NCBI RefSeq assembly: GCF_004309355.1
Contig: NZ_BJCC01000014.1
Coordinates: forward strand, 94,141 to 158,140
Direction: 5' to 3'
Length of the DNA: 64,000 nt
DNA from: Enterococcus florum
Lineage (GTDB): Bacteria; Bacillota; Bacilli; Lactobacillales; Enterococcaceae
Shown here one piece after another: positions 8,261-16,995 of this stretch. Position 1 is the stretch's first letter, and the number at the start of each line of letters is the position of its first letter. The translations under genes were made by a program, and so were the position numbers. The notes under the pieces were generated by a model. That model made no database searches, was not told where the DNA came from, and worked only from the letters and a program-made list of their open reading frames with translations.

Positions 8261-8950
8261 TTAAACTGTTGCTTGGTCAACATGGATCCCAGGTCCAAAT
8301 GTTGTTGTCACTGTGATATTTTTGATATATTGACCTTTTGCTGTCGCAGGTTTTGCTTTTAGCAATGTATCATTGATCGTTTTAAAGTTTTCGATTAATT
8401 TTGCATCATCGAAAGATACTTTTCCGATCGGTACATGGATGTTTCCAGCTTTGTCTACACGGTATGTTACTTTACCAGCTTTTACTTCTTCAACTGCTTT
8501 AGTAACATCCATCGTAACAGTCCCTGTTTTAGGGTTTGGCATTAAGCCTTTAGGTCCTAATACACGTCCCAATTTACCGACAGTAGCCATCATGTCTGGT
8601 GTTGCAACAACAACGTCAAAATCGAACCATCCGCCTTGGATTTTTTGAACTAAGTCATCTTCTCCGACGAAATCAGCACCCGCTGCCTCTGCTTCTTTTG
8701 CTTTTTCACCTTTAGCGAAAACCAAAACAGATTGTGTTTTACCAGTTCCGTTTGGAAGCACAACAGCTCCACGGATTTGTTGGTCTGCTTTTTTTGGGTC
8801 AACACTTAATTTGTACGCTACTTCGACAGTTGCATCAAATTTTGCGATGTTTGTATCTTTAGCTAAAGCTACTGCTTCTTCAACAGAATACGCTTTTGAG
8901 CTGTCAACTTTTTTTAATGCTTCTTGCATTTTTTTGCTTTTTTTAGCCAT
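8261..8950 (-). CDS. rplA: 50S ribosomal protein L1
   Basis: The 229-residue L1 protein forms the mobile stalk at the E site. Conserved segments such as [19 protein letters not shown] (near residue 125) and the C-terminal [11 protein letters not shown] are clear. It is 94 bp downstream of rplK in the same operon. In known bacteria L1 represses rplK-rplA by binding its own mRNA leader. No convincing hairpin terminator separates it from the rplJ promoter. Confidence 0.98.
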   Translation of the reverse strand: MAKKSKKMQEALKKVDSSKAYSVEEAVALAKDTNIAKFDATVEVAYKLSVDPKKADQQIRGAVVLPNGTGKTQSVLVFAKGEKAKEAEAAGADFVGEDDLVQKIQGGWFDFDVVVATPDMMATVGKLGRVLGPKGLMPNPKTGTVTMDVTKAVEEVKAGKVTYRVDKAGNIHVPIGKVSFDDAKLIENFKTINDTLLKAKPATAKGQYIKNITVTTTFGPGIHVDQATV

Positions 8951-9044
8951 TTTGTTTCCTCCTTGATGTGGTTATAACGGTAGAACCTCCCACGTGTTCT
9001 GATCTTTCAATCAAGAGCCAACTGAGAAGCTTCTAATTCAGGGA

Positions 9045-9467
9045 TTATTCTACGGTGATCCCCATGCTTCGTGCAGTTCCTTCAACCATGCGCATCGCTG
9101 CTTCAACATTCGCTGCGTTTAGGTCTTCCATTTTCAACTCAGCGATTTCTTTTACTTGATCGCTAGTAACTTTTGCAACTTTGTTTTTGTTTGGTTCGCC
9201 TGAACCTTTGTCGATTTTTGCTGCTTTTTTCAATAAAACAGCTGCTGGCGGAGTTTTTGTTACGAAGGTAAATGAACGATCTTCGTATACTGAGATCACT
9301 ACTGGAATGATCAACCCTGCTTGGTCAGCGGTACGAGCGTTAAATTCTTTTGTGAAGCCCATGATGTTAATACCGGCTTGACCTAGTGCTGGTCCTACTG
9401 GGGGAGCTGGTGTTGCTTTCCCTGCAGGAATCTGCAATTTAACGATTTTTTCTACTTTTTTTGCCAC
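9045..9467 (-). CDS. rplK: 50S ribosomal protein L11
   Basis: The 140-residue L11 of the GTPase-associated centre. The N-terminal [17 protein letters not shown] proline-rich segment that binds thiostrepton-region rRNA is intact, as is the C-terminal [11 protein letters not shown]. The correct start is GTG at 9467, preceded by AAGGAGG at 8 nt. A longer frame running up to 9551 is only the leader being open. Confidence 0.97.
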   Translation of the reverse strand: MAKKVEKIVKLQIPAGKATPAPPVGPALGQAGINIMGFTKEFNARTADQAGLIIPVVISVYEDRSFTFVTKTPPAAVLLKKAAKIDKGSGEPNKNKVAKVTSDQVKEIAELKMEDLNAANVEAAMRMVEGTARSMGITVE

Positions 9468-9557
9468 GAGACATACCTCCTTGAGTCCGTGATGTGGTGA
9501 ATTGGAGATAAAGATTTCTCCTCCCACTGTTACCGTGTGTAAAACGCACACTAAGGT

Positions 9558-9586
9558 ATCATAGCAAATTTCGAATAGCTTTTCAA
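9558..9586 (-). promoter_or_regulatory. Promoter of rplK-rplA
   Basis: TTGAAA (9581-9586), a 17-bp spacer and TATGAT (9558-9563) on the minus strand make a near-consensus sigma-A promoter about 90 bp upstream of the L11 start. The leader contains a small GTGTG/CACAC hairpin and may carry the L1 site. The L1-site idea is inference. Confidence 0.8.
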
Positions 9587-9753
9587 GATTATTCGATCAG
9601 AAATATTCTTAAAGAATTTCTTCACAATGTGTTCAGTTACGATGAGAATAACAAAATAAAATGCTAATTTTAGGAAGTTTGCAGCCGCTTTATGTTACAC
9701 TATGTCCGAATTGACAAGCATTATTCGTCAGATGGATAAGGAGGCTTTAAATA

Positions 9754-10425
9754 ATGGATTTTTTAAAGTATCGCAGTGTCTTTGATATTATTGGACCAGT
9801 GATGGTAGGCCCAAGCAGCTCACACACTGCAGGAGCTGCCCGAATCGGAAAAGTCAGCCGAATGATTTTTGGTGAAAAGCCTGATTCGGTGGAAATCGAT
9901 CTTTATGAATCTTTTGCCAAGACATACCGTGGTCACGGAACGGACATCGCCCTTGTTGGCGGATTATTAGAAATGAACCCAGATGATCCACAATTGGCTG
10001 ATTCGTTGAAACTTGCTTACGAGGCAGGGATTGAGGTACTTTTTGTCCCTAAAAAGGAAAAAGCACAACACCCCAACTCCGTTACGATGCATCTAAAAAA
10101 AGGCAATTATAAAATGTCGGTCACTGGAATTTCGATTGGCGGCGGCAATATCCAAATTTCTGAATTAGATGGATTTAGTATTTCTCTATCTATGGGAACA
10201 CCCACCTTCATCGTAGTTCACGAAGATGTGCGAGGGTTACTTGCTCAGGTGTCTTCTGTCATTTCAAATGACGACATCAATATCGGAACTGTGACAATGA
10301 CACGTCAAAAAAAAGGTGATAGCGGCATTCTTGTACTAGAAGTTGACGATAAGCCGACGGATGATTCCACAAAAGAAAAACTTCGAGCGTTAGAACATGT
10401 GTTGAGTGTGACCTATTTTGATTAA
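9754..10425 (+). CDS. sdaAB: L-serine dehydratase, iron-sulfur-dependent, beta subunit
   Basis: The 223-residue beta subunit of two-chain L-serine ammonia-lyase, which converts serine to pyruvate and ammonia. The N-terminal GPVMVGPSSSHTAGAARIG signature of the family is at residues 14-32. The C-terminal ~70 residues form an ACT-like domain (FIVVHEDVRGLLAQVSS). AAGGAGG lies 10 nt upstream of the ATG. The alpha subunit gene follows after 12 bp. It is divergent from rplK. Confidence 0.95.
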   Translation: MDFLKYRSVFDIIGPVMVGPSSSHTAGAARIGKVSRMIFGEKPDSVEIDLYESFAKTYRGHGTDIALVGGLLEMNPDDPQLADSLKLAYEAGIEVLFVPKKEKAQHPNSVTMHLKKGNYKMSVTGISIGGGNIQISELDGFSISLSMGTPTFIVVHEDVRGLLAQVSSVISNDDINIGTVTMTRQKKGDSGILVLEVDDKPTDDSTKEKLRALEHVLSVTYFD

Positions 10426-10437
10426 GGAGGCAAAAGG

Positions 10438-11325
10438 ATGTTTCTTTCTATTAAAGAGCTTGTAGATCAAGCCCAAGATTATCCAACGATCGGTGAATTG
10501 ATGATTGCGACGGAACAAGAGCTAACTGGGCGTTCTCGCGCCGAGATCCTTGAACTAATGGAGCGAAATCTCGAAGTAATGTCTGGATCGATCGATGAAG
10601 GAATTGCAGGGGTGCAGTCTGTCACTGGCATCACTGGAGGAGACGCAAAACGGTTGAACCAATATATCGAATCGGGCAATTTCTTAAGCGGTGATACCAT
10701 TTTACGCGCTGTCCGCAATGCCATTGCGGTAAACGAAGTGAACGCAAAAATGGGCTTAATCTGTGCTACTCCCACTGCTGGTAGTGCGGGTGTAGTAGCT
10801 GGAGTGCTCATGGCCGCTAAAGATCGATTGGCGTTGACGCATGAGCAACAATTAGACTTTCTTTTCACAGCAGGTGCTTTCGGCTTAGTCATTGCTAATA
10901 ATGCCTCTATCTCTGGCGCAGAGGGCGGCTGCCAGGCTGAGGTCGGCTCTGCCAGTGCGATGGCGGCAGCGGCATTAGTGACCGCGAACGGAGGAACACC
11001 TGAAATGGCTGCTGAGGCGGTGGCGATCACACTAAAAAATGTGATGGGGTTGATCTGTGATCCAGTAGCGGGATTAGTCGAAGTCCCTTGTGTTAAACGC
11101 AACGCAATGGGCTCTTCCCAAGCATTTATTTCAGCAGACATGGCTCTTGCAGGCATTCGAAGTGTCATCCCAGCCGATGAGGTGGTTGAAGCTATGTATA
11201 AAGTTGGTCGTTCTATGCCATCAATCTTCAAAGAAACAGCGGAAGGCGGCGTAGCCACCACTCCAACAGGATTAAGAATCAGCAAAGAAATCTATGGTGA
11301 GGCGACAGAGGAACAGCCAGTATAA
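10438..11325 (+). CDS. sdaAA: L-serine dehydratase, iron-sulfur-dependent, alpha subunit
   Basis: The 295-residue catalytic alpha subunit. Cysteines that would bind the [4Fe-4S] cluster are in EGGCQAEVGSA, LICDPVAG and VEVPCVKRN. TPTAGSAGVV near residue 112 is another family hallmark. Its ribosome site overlaps the end of sdaAB (GGAGG just after the stop), so the subunits are made together. Pyruvate formation sits functionally near the lactate-oxidase-like gene downstream, though that gene is transcribed from the other strand. Confidence 0.95.
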   Translation: MFLSIKELVDQAQDYPTIGELMIATEQELTGRSRAEILELMERNLEVMSGSIDEGIAGVQSVTGITGGDAKRLNQYIESGNFLSGDTILRAVRNAIAVNEVNAKMGLICATPTAGSAGVVAGVLMAAKDRLALTHEQQLDFLFTAGAFGLVIANNASISGAEGGCQAEVGSASAMAAAALVTANGGTPEMAAEAVAITLKNVMGLICDPVAGLVEVPCVKRNAMGSSQAFISADMALAGIRSVIPADEVVEAMYKVGRSMPSIFKETAEGGVATTPTGLRISKEIYGEATEEQPV

Positions 11326-11442
11326 AACAAGGCTCATAACAGATTTGATAACACAGTTTAGAAAACAAGAATTAGTGAAAATCAACCAATCGATTGTTTC
11401 ATCTACCTGCTGCATATTGACTAAAGTTGGACTTCAACTGAC

Positions 11443-11485
11443 AAAAAAAGATTCCTAGGAAAAGTGCTCCTAAGAATCTTTTTTG
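11443..11485. terminator. Bidirectional terminator between sdaAA and the oxidase gene
   Basis: AAAAAAGATTCCTAGGA and TCCTAAGAATCTTTTTT form a hairpin with one mismatch and A/T runs on both sides, shared by the convergent genes. Confidence 0.85.
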
Positions 11486-12583
11486 TTAAAGAAGATTCGT
11501 ATTTTTAATCTCTTCAACCGTTTTTGTTCCAGCTAATTGCATCGTGATTGCTAATTCTTTGTTCAGGTGATCAAAAACAGACTTGACTCCTTCTGCCCCA
11601 CCCAGGTTTAAGCCATAAATAACTGGACGTCCAATTGCAACCAAGTCCGCCCCGCTGGCCAGTGCTTTAAAAACATGTTCTCCTCGTCTGACACCACTGT
11701 CAAACACAATCGGTACACGTTTATTTACTACACCAGCTACCAACGGAAGCACATCGAAAGAAGCTGGTCCACCGTCTAATTGTCGACCACCATGATTGGA
11801 GATCCAAATACCGTCGGCTCCTGCACTAATCGCTACTTCTGCATCTTCTGGTGATTGAATGCCTTTTACAAAAACAGGCAAATTGGTCAATTCTTTAATT
11901 TTTTTGATATCTTCGGGGACTAGCGCTTGTTTAGCTGCCGCGTAGATTTCTGCAATTCCTTTGCCTTCACCATCGCTCTGATTGCTTTGTTCACTGTAAG
12001 CAGCTAAGTTAGGCATAGGCAGCGGAAATTGAAAATGATTGATGACATCTTCTTCTCGATAACCACCCAGAGTGGAATCCGCTGTTAAAATAATCGCCTT
12101 TGCACCCGCGTCGACTGCCTTTTCCAAAATGAAACGATTAAATCCATCATCTTTGCTCATGTATAATTGGAAAAATTGCGGTGCCTCTGGTGCAGCCGCC
12201 GCCGCATGCTCAATGGTTGTGTTCGCATAGGTACTGATCGAAAAAATCGAACCAGCAGCAGCTACTCCCTTTGCAGTGTCGACCTCTCCTTTTTCATGCG
12301 CCAATCCTTGAGCCGCAGAGGGTGCTTGAATAATCGGTGTGGCTAAATCGATGTCCCATAAAGTTGTCCGAAGATCTGGTTGATCGATCCCTCGCAACAC
12401 ACGAGGCATGATCGATTTTTTTGTAAAGGCAAATGTATTTTCTTTCATTGTCCATTCGTCTTCCGATCCACCTCGAAAATACCCAAACGCGCCCTTATCC
12501 ATTCGCTGCTTTACAAGCTCCTCTAAGGAAGCAATGTTCACGATATCGATAGGATGCTCTTCATTACTCGTATGATACGTCAT
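11486..12583 (-). CDS. FMN-dependent alpha-hydroxy-acid oxidase, lactate-oxidase type
   Basis: A 365-residue TIM-barrel flavoenzyme of the lactate oxidase/glycolate oxidase family, oxidizing L-2-hydroxy acids (probably lactate) to 2-oxo acids with O2 to give H2O2. The catalytic pair His264 and Arg267 lies in SNHGGRQLDGG. A phosphate-binding FDSGVRRG follows, and Tyr35 is in the N-terminal GYFRGG. Size equals the lactate oxidases of lactic acid bacteria (about 370). GGAAGG precedes the ATG. Distinguishing lactate oxidase from other hydroxy-acid oxidases needs substrate data. Confidence 0.85.
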   Translation of the reverse strand: MTYHTSNEEHPIDIVNIASLEELVKQRMDKGAFGYFRGGSEDEWTMKENTFAFTKKSIMPRVLRGIDQPDLRTTLWDIDLATPIIQAPSAAQGLAHEKGEVDTAKGVAAAGSIFSISTYANTTIEHAAAAAPEAPQFFQLYMSKDDGFNRFILEKAVDAGAKAIILTADSTLGGYREEDVINHFQFPLPMPNLAAYSEQSNQSDGEGKGIAEIYAAAKQALVPEDIKKIKELTNLPVFVKGIQSPEDAEVAISAGADGIWISNHGGRQLDGGPASFDVLPLVAGVVNKRVPIVFDSGVRRGEHVFKALASGADLVAIGRPVIYGLNLGGAEGVKSVFDHLNKELAITMQLAGTKTVEEIKNTNLL

Positions 12584-12653
12584 TTTTAAGACCTTCCTTC
12601 TAAAATAAGTACGAAGTCATCATACTGCTTCCAAAAAAGACCGGCAACTATTT

Positions 12654-13238
12654 TTACTCGAAGGAAAAAGTCTCCAAAATACGTTCTGCTGCTTTATCAA
12701 CCGACAACGATTCATTCTGAATCAACAGATAAGGAATTTTCGGAAAATCCCTTTCAATTTCACCCGGCTCAGAATTCAAGCGACAATGTTGATGGCTCAA
12801 CAATAACTCTTTTTCAGATGCACGGACATTTCGCTTCGAAGGTTTCGCCGCCAAGCGATCTTCTCCCCGATTTCTTTCCAACCGTTTTTCAACACTGCAA
12901 AAGAGTTCAACGAGGTACACTTTCTGCCGCGCTTTTTGAAAAATACGTACGATATCCTTTAAAAAGCGCCGATCCTGTTTATCTGAAAAATCAAGCACGA
13001 CCGTGAAGATCAAATGCTTCGTCGGGTTTTGTTCAGGATCTTTTACGAAGGCCTTAAATAATGATTTTCGGACCGCATCAGACAATCGAAAAGCCTCTTT
13101 GCGATAGCCTAAATAACTGGCAAACAAGTCTAAGGTTTGATGATTGTAAAGCAGTCTTCCATCTATCCGCGCTTCTAAAGCACGACCCACAGTCATTTTC
13201 CCCACAGCTTGTGGCCCAAAAATAATAATCAATCCCAC
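12654..13238 (-). CDS. Small P-loop kinase-like ATPase (shikimate/gluconate kinase fold)
   Basis: A 194-residue protein starting at GTG, with a Walker A GPQAVGKMT at residues 8-16 and an overall nucleotide/shikimate-kinase-like pattern: a strand, P-loop, a lid with basic residues, and a C-terminal helix. I do not recognise a specific substrate. The start at 13238 is supported by AAGGAG 7 nt upstream. This site lies inside the last codons of the hydrolase gene, whose stop is only 4 bp before, so translation is coupled. A frame-extended start at 13295 inside the hydrolase is rejected. Confidence 0.7.
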   Translation of the reverse strand: MGLIIIFGPQAVGKMTVGRALEARIDGRLLYNHQTLDLFASYLGYRKEAFRLSDAVRKSLFKAFVKDPEQNPTKHLIFTVVLDFSDKQDRRFLKDIVRIFQKARQKVYLVELFCSVEKRLERNRGEDRLAAKPSKRNVRASEKELLLSHQHCRLNSEPGEIERDFPKIPYLLIQNESLSVDKAAERILETFSFE

Positions 13239-13242
13239 TTGT

Positions 13243-14097
13243 TTACTCCTTCCACAAAAAATTTGCCACTTTTTTATCAACGTCAGTATTTTCATGCAGC
13301 TGACTATGCTGTGCTTTTTCGCCAGTGAAGATTTCTAGGGAAACTGGATTTCCATTTGACTTAAGTAAAGAACGAATCGAAAGAGCGCTGGACAATGGTA
13401 CCGTTCCGTCATCGGCAGCCTCCTCTGACAACTTCCCGCCAATCAACAAAATCGGCAGCTTTTTTGGTAAGTTGTTAATCCCGGCACGATAGTCCGTATA
13501 CCGAGACGACTCTTGTGCTGGTCCATTCTCTGTTAAGTTTTTCAAATCCTGTTCTGCTGATGTATCAACAAAATCATTGAAGGGAGAACCAATCGCCACA
13601 AATTTGACGATTTCAGGTGCATCTTCCGGCTGACCATACGTTGTTAAATACCTTAATGAACTGACACCACCCATTGAGTGGCCGACAACGTTTACCTTCT
13701 CGATTCCCTGCTCCTTCAAAAACTTCATAACCTGATAAATCCATTCTGTTTGATTCCACTCGTTATTGACATTGTCACTAAACAGAACCTGAATACTCGG
13801 ATTGTTTTTTTGATCAGTGAGTGTTCCTTCTGTTTGCAGACTCCCATCTGGCATCACTGTAATGATCGCTTCTTTTTTAGTAATAGTTTGTTTTTCCATT
13901 CGCTGGATCATTCCGCCAAAGGAATTAATTGTCCCTCCATATCCGTGAATAAAAAGAGTCGGGATGTCACTTTTTTGGACCGTTTCCTCCGTTTTCTGAG
14001 AGGAAGTTGATTTCTCGTTTGTACTGGAGCGATCGCCGCATGCTGAAAGCATCAACACACCAGCTAGCAGCACTAAGAAAGCTTTTATTATTCTCAC
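13243..14097 (-). CDS. DUF915-type alpha/beta hydrolase lipoprotein
   Basis: A 284-residue secreted lipoprotein. The N-terminal signal ends in the lipobox LSAC, then a Ser/Thr/Lys-rich linker leads into an alpha/beta hydrolase. The oxyanion segment IHGYGGT, nucleophile elbow GHSMGG (near residue 140), acid DDGTVP and a C-terminal His (QHSQLHEN) are visible. The pattern matches the DUF915 family of Gram-positive surface hydrolases, whose substrates are unknown. Two GTG starts are possible (14106 and 14097); AGGTG is 6 nt before 14097. It lies directly behind the nusG terminator, with no obvious promoter of its own. Confidence 0.78.
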   Translation of the reverse strand: MRIIKAFLVLLAGVLMLSACGDRSSTNEKSTSSQKTEETVQKSDIPTLFIHGYGGTINSFGGMIQRMEKQTITKKEAIITVMPDGSLQTEGTLTDQKNNPSIQVLFSDNVNNEWNQTEWIYQVMKFLKEQGIEKVNVVGHSMGGVSSLRYLTTYGQPEDAPEIVKFVAIGSPFNDFVDTSAEQDLKNLTENGPAQESSRYTDYRAGINNLPKKLPILLIGGKLSEEAADDGTVPLSSALSIRSLLKSNGNPVSLEIFTGEKAQHSQLHENTDVDKKVANFLWKE

Positions 14098-14111
14098 CTT
14101 TTTCACCTGCC

Positions 14112-14141
14112 AAAAAAGGCCGAGACAACTGTCCCAGCCCA
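14112..14141 (-). terminator. Terminator after nusG
   Basis: On the minus strand GGCTGGGACA and TGTCTCGGCC form a GC-rich hairpin followed by TTTTTT. The downstream lipoprotein gene starts only about 15 bp later, so it may depend on read-through. Confidence 0.75.
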
Positions 14142-14145
14142 GATT

Positions 14146-14688
14146 TTATATTTTGTCTACCTGATCGAAGTCAAGCTCGGTACTTGTTTCACGCCCAAAC
14201 ATATCGATATTGGCTTTTACCTTTTCTCGTTCCTCATCAATTTCCGTGATGACGCCTTCAAGTCCAGCGAACGCACCTTCAATAATTTTCACTGTTTCCC
14301 CGACTTCAACTTCAAGGTCATGGGTTCTAGTACTCATTCCAATCGAACGAAGAATATGGTTAATCTCTTCTTGCATCAGTGGAGCTGGTTTGCTTCCGGC
14401 ACCGTGAGAGCCGACAAATCCTGTTACCCCAGGAGTGTTCCGTACAACATACCAAGAATCATCTGTCATCACCATCTCAACTAACACATACCCCGGAAAA
14501 GTTTTGTGGACGACTTCTTTTTCTTTTCCACCTTTGATTTCCGTTTCTTTTTCTTCTGGTACAACAACGCGGAAGATGAAATCCTCCATTCCCATGCTTT
14601 GTGCTCGAGATTCAATATTCGCCTTTACCTTGTTTTCATAGCCAGAATAGGTATGCAGCACATACCATTGCTTTTCAAAAGATTCCAT
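14146..14688 (-). CDS. nusG: Transcription termination/antitermination factor NusG
   Basis: A 180-residue NusG: the NGN domain (KQWYVLHTYSGYENKVK at the start, FPGYVLVEM, VRNTPGVTGFVG) and a C-terminal KOW domain (GETVKIIEGAFAGLEG). It binds RNA polymerase and affects pausing and termination. It follows secE, with a hairpin in the 90-bp gap. In many bacteria rplK is the next gene; here rplK is about 4.7 kb away. Confidence 0.97.
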   Translation of the reverse strand: MESFEKQWYVLHTYSGYENKVKANIESRAQSMGMEDFIFRVVVPEEKETEIKGGKEKEVVHKTFPGYVLVEMVMTDDSWYVVRNTPGVTGFVGSHGAGSKPAPLMQEEINHILRSIGMSTRTHDLEVEVGETVKIIEGAFAGLEGVITEIDEEREKVKANIDMFGRETSTELDFDQVDKI

Positions 14689-14711
14689 TTCCTTGGCTCC
14701 TCGTTCTAAAA

Positions 14712-14742
14712 TAAAAAAACCTCAGCAAACTAAGGTTTTTCC
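14712..14742. terminator. Hairpin with U tract between secE and nusG
   Basis: AAACCTTAG and CTGAGGTTT (minus-strand read, one G-U) form a short stem followed by TTTTATTTT. It would act as a partial terminator or attenuator inside the rpmG-secE-nusG unit, or separate nusG onto its own promoter. Confidence 0.6.
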
Positions 14743-14779
14743 TCAAAATTAGTATATCACGCTTTATGTGAATTGGCTA

Positions 14780-14950
14780 CTAACGGATGATCAAATTGAT
14801 CAAGGCTTGGACAGCCGTATCCATAATGAAAAACATCGCTGCAAATAGAATGGATGTTTCAATTACTACAAGTGCGTCATGGCGCAATTGCTTTTTGGAA
14901 GGCCAAGTGACCAACTTCATTTCTTCTCTTACACTTCGTAAAAACCCCAC
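14780..14950 (-). CDS. secE: Preprotein translocase subunit SecE
   Basis: A 56-residue single-span SecE. The translated frame opens at GTG (14948-14950), with GGAGGG 6 nt upstream. It reads MGFLRSVREEMKLVTWPSKK, including the diagnostic TWPSK motif, then a helix of about 20 hydrophobic residues and LINLIIR at the end. It stabilizes SecY in the membrane. Genes on either side (rpmG and nusG) confirm the assignment. Confidence 0.95.
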   Translation of the reverse strand: MGFLRSVREEMKLVTWPSKKQLRHDALVVIETSILFAAMFFIMDTAVQALINLIIR

Positions 14951-14961
14951 GGAATTCCCTC

Positions 14962-15114
14962 CTACTTCGTTTCTTTATGTAACGTATATTTATTGCAATA
15001 TTTGCAAAATTTATTAATCTCTAAACGAGACCCATGTTTATTTTCACTGACTGCTTTGCTGTAATTCCTTGAACCACAGACCGTGCATGCCAATGCTGCT
15101 TTTTTGGTAGCCAT
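14962..15114 (-). CDS. rpmG: 50S ribosomal protein L33, zinc-ribbon type
   Basis: A 50-residue L33 with two CxxC pairs ([10 protein letters not shown] and CKYCNKYT) and the usual LHKETK end. It therefore belongs to the zinc-binding (C+) form. AAGGAGG is 6 nt before the ATG at 15114. First gene of the rpmG-secE-nusG unit. Confidence 0.95.
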   Translation of the reverse strand: MATKKAALACTVCGSRNYSKAVSENKHGSRLEINKFCKYCNKYTLHKETK

Positions 15115-15145
15115 CAGGTACCTCCTTACAAAAACTAACAGACTA

Positions 15146-15174
15146 ACATTATCATCATTTTTTCGTCCTGTCAA
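15146..15174 (-). promoter_or_regulatory. Promoter of rpmG-secE-nusG
   Basis: A perfect TTGACA (15169-15174), a 17-bp spacer and TAATGT (15146-15151) lie on the minus strand, about 30 bp before the L33 start. Confidence 0.85.
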
Positions 15175-15256
15175 TCTGCCGAAAATTAATTATCTTTAAC
15201 GCATATAATATGATATATTATGAAAGAATGAAACACTACTACTGGGGGGCATCACC

Positions 15257-15895
15257 ATGTTATTGAAAAGTCTAGTTTATCTTAAAGAGGAGTTAACAAC
15301 GATTACAGAATCTGCCACCTTGCAAGAGGCTTTAGATATTTTAGAAGAAACTGGATTTCGTTGTGTACCTATCCTAGACGAGAGTAAACAGATTTTCCGC
15401 GGAAATATTTATAAAATGCACATCTACCGTCATAAAGCGAATGGCGGTGATCTTGATTTGCCTGTCACTCACCTGTTAAAAAATGCGACAAAATTTATTT
15501 CCATCAATACTTCTTTTTTTAAGATCTTTTTTTCAATCAAGGAGCTGCCGTATATTACGGTTTTAGATGAAAACAATCATTTTTACGGCATTCTAACACA
15601 CAGCACCTTGCTCAGTATGCTTTCTCAATCATGGAGCGTAAAGGCTGGCAGTTATGTTCTGACGATTCTCTCACCTGATAAACGAGGAGATCTTGCCGCA
15701 ATGACAAAAATTATATCTAAGTACACCAGCATTGCAAGCTGTATTACCTTGGATATTGAAAAAGACGGCGAGGAGCGAAGAACCCTGATCACCTTACCGG
15801 CCGGAGTGGACGAGAAAAAACTTCACACGATTATCGATCATTTAGAACGAAAACACTTTAACGTCAAAGAAATCGAGTCATTGCGCCTTTCTTAA
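15257..15895 (+). CDS. CBS-pair and ACT domain protein, CbpA-like
   Basis: A 212-residue cytosolic protein with two CBS motifs (residues about 10-60 and 75-125) followed by an ACT domain (about 135-205; SYVLTILSPDKRGDLAAMTKIIS). Such CBS-ACT proteins in Firmicutes bind nucleotides, and relatives have been reported as cyclic-di-AMP binders. That ligand is inference here. A GGGGGG site precedes the ATG. The gene is divergent from rpmG and followed by an acetyltransferase gene at 39 bp. Confidence 0.72.
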   Translation: MLLKSLVYLKEELTTITESATLQEALDILEETGFRCVPILDESKQIFRGNIYKMHIYRHKANGGDLDLPVTHLLKNATKFISINTSFFKIFFSIKELPYITVLDENNHFYGILTHSTLLSMLSQSWSVKAGSYVLTILSPDKRGDLAAMTKIISKYTSIASCITLDIEKDGEERRTLITLPAGVDEKKLHTIIDHLERKHFNVKEIESLRLS

Positions 15896-15934
15896 AACAT
15901 ACGTCTTCATGACTGACTCGAAAGGAGTGGCACT

Positions 15935-16435
15935 ATGAATTGTACAATCAGATCTTGGCAGCTTTCCGATGCACCTGCATTAGCAAAAATTGCCAATAAT
16001 CCTAAAATCAAAAATAATCTTCGTGATGGTTTTCCTTCACCGTATCGATTGAGAGATGCCGAAGAATTTATCCTGACCGTGTTATTGAACAATAAAGAGT
16101 TATCCTTTGCTATCTTAGCGGATGGACAACTTGCCGGCAGTATCGGTGCTGTTCGTCAAGCAGACATTCATCGAAGAACAGCAGAGTTAGGTTATTTCAT
16201 TGCAGAGGACTTCTGGGGAAAAGGGATCGGAACAAAAGCGGTTCAACAAACCTGCGATCACCTCTTTGCTACAACGGATCTCCTGAGAATTTTTGCAGAA
16301 CCATTTAGTCACAATACTGGCTCTTGTCGTGTTTTAGAAAAGGCTGGTTTTCAATTAGAAGGCATTTTGCACAGCAATGCCATCAAAGATGGGCAAGTGA
16401 TCGATATGAAGATGTACGCTAAAATCAAAGAATAG
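15935..16435 (+). CDS. GNAT-family N-acetyltransferase (RimJ/RimL-like)
   Basis: A 166-residue acetyltransferase. The pattern RTAELGYFIAEDFWGKGIGTKAVQ carries the acetyl-CoA-binding loop, and NTGSCRVLEKAGFQLEG is the typical GNAT motif B, with DMKMYAKI at the end. It resembles RimJ/RimL-type enzymes that modify protein N termini or small amines; the acceptor is not predictable. AAGGAG is 8 nt before the ATG. It is probably cotranscribed with the CBS-ACT gene. Confidence 0.85.
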   Translation: MNCTIRSWQLSDAPALAKIANNPKIKNNLRDGFPSPYRLRDAEEFILTVLLNNKELSFAILADGQLAGSIGAVRQADIHRRTAELGYFIAEDFWGKGIGTKAVQQTCDHLFATTDLLRIFAEPFSHNTGSCRVLEKAGFQLEGILHSNAIKDGQVIDMKMYAKIKE

Positions 16436-16443
16436 CATAATTA

Positions 16444-16480
16444 GAGGCTGTGACAGTGATGTCACAGCCTCATTGTTTTT
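16444..16480. terminator. Terminator between acetyltransferase and queT
   Basis: GAGGCTGTGAC and GTCACAGCCTC form an 11-bp perfect stem, then CATTGTTTTT on the plus strand. Confidence 0.8.
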
Positions 16481-16979
16481 ATAATCTTTGTTCAAAGTGC
16501 ATGCTTTTGTTTATCAAATACATTACAGGTGCTGATATCGTCATAACGATGGCTTCACTCAAAGCAAGCCATGCATACGTTGCCCAAAAAGGGGCACCTG
16601 CTACTAAATACAGCATGATTGCGATTAAGACCATGCTTAGGCTAAAGAAAACCACGTTTAGAGCGATTCGAAGCTTCACGTTCTGAATCCTATTTTGAAG
16701 CAGTGCAGTCAAGCTTAACGCCAGCAAGGTTTGTCCTCCGCCAAATATGACATCCATCATTCCCATTCCAAACAAGGCATTGTAAACCACCACACCGCCA
16801 AAGATCCCCCAAATAAATTTGCGGTTAAATACGACCAGGTGATTCAAGCTTTCTGAAATTCGAAATTGGATAGCACCAGAAGCGACAGGTGAAACTAAGA
16901 TCGTTAACGCCAAATATAAGGCCATAATGATTCCATTTGTCACAACGACACTCATTCGTTTCTTTTGTGTTACATACAT
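16479..16979 (-). CDS. queT: QueT-family queuosine-precursor transporter (ECF S component)
   Basis: A 166-residue, five- or six-helix membrane protein of the QueT family. It has the N-terminal ISESLNHLVVFNRKFIWG and ALFGMGMMDVIFGGGQTLLAL segments. QueT is the substrate-specificity subunit of an energy-coupling factor transporter for queuosine precursors. A preQ1 riboswitch directly upstream supports the assignment strongly. The general ECF module is not in this window. It is a single gene. Confidence 0.88.
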   Translation of the reverse strand: MYVTQKKRMSVVVTNGIIMALYLALTILVSPVASGAIQFRISESLNHLVVFNRKFIWGIFGGVVVYNALFGMGMMDVIFGGGQTLLALSLTALLQNRIQNVKLRIALNVVFFSLSMVLIAIMLYLVAGAPFWATYAWLALSEAIVMTISAPVMYLINKSMHFEQRL

Positions 16980-16995
16980 ATTCTTCCCTCTTTCT

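Noticed and set aside
9468..9551. N-terminal extension of ribosomal protein L11
   Set aside because: The frame is open by chance through the leader; L11 starts at GTG 9467 after AAGGAGG with the standard N terminus.
10479..11285. 268-codon open frame antisense to sdaAA
   Set aside because: It lies wholly opposite a clear L-serine dehydratase alpha subunit, is low-complexity in Ala/Pro/Ser, and has no ribosome site; it is a codon-bias shadow.
11425..11439. AGTTG-gactt-CAACT hairpin downstream of sdaAA
   Set aside because: The stem is only 5 bp and is overshadowed by the adjacent strong terminator at 11443-11485.
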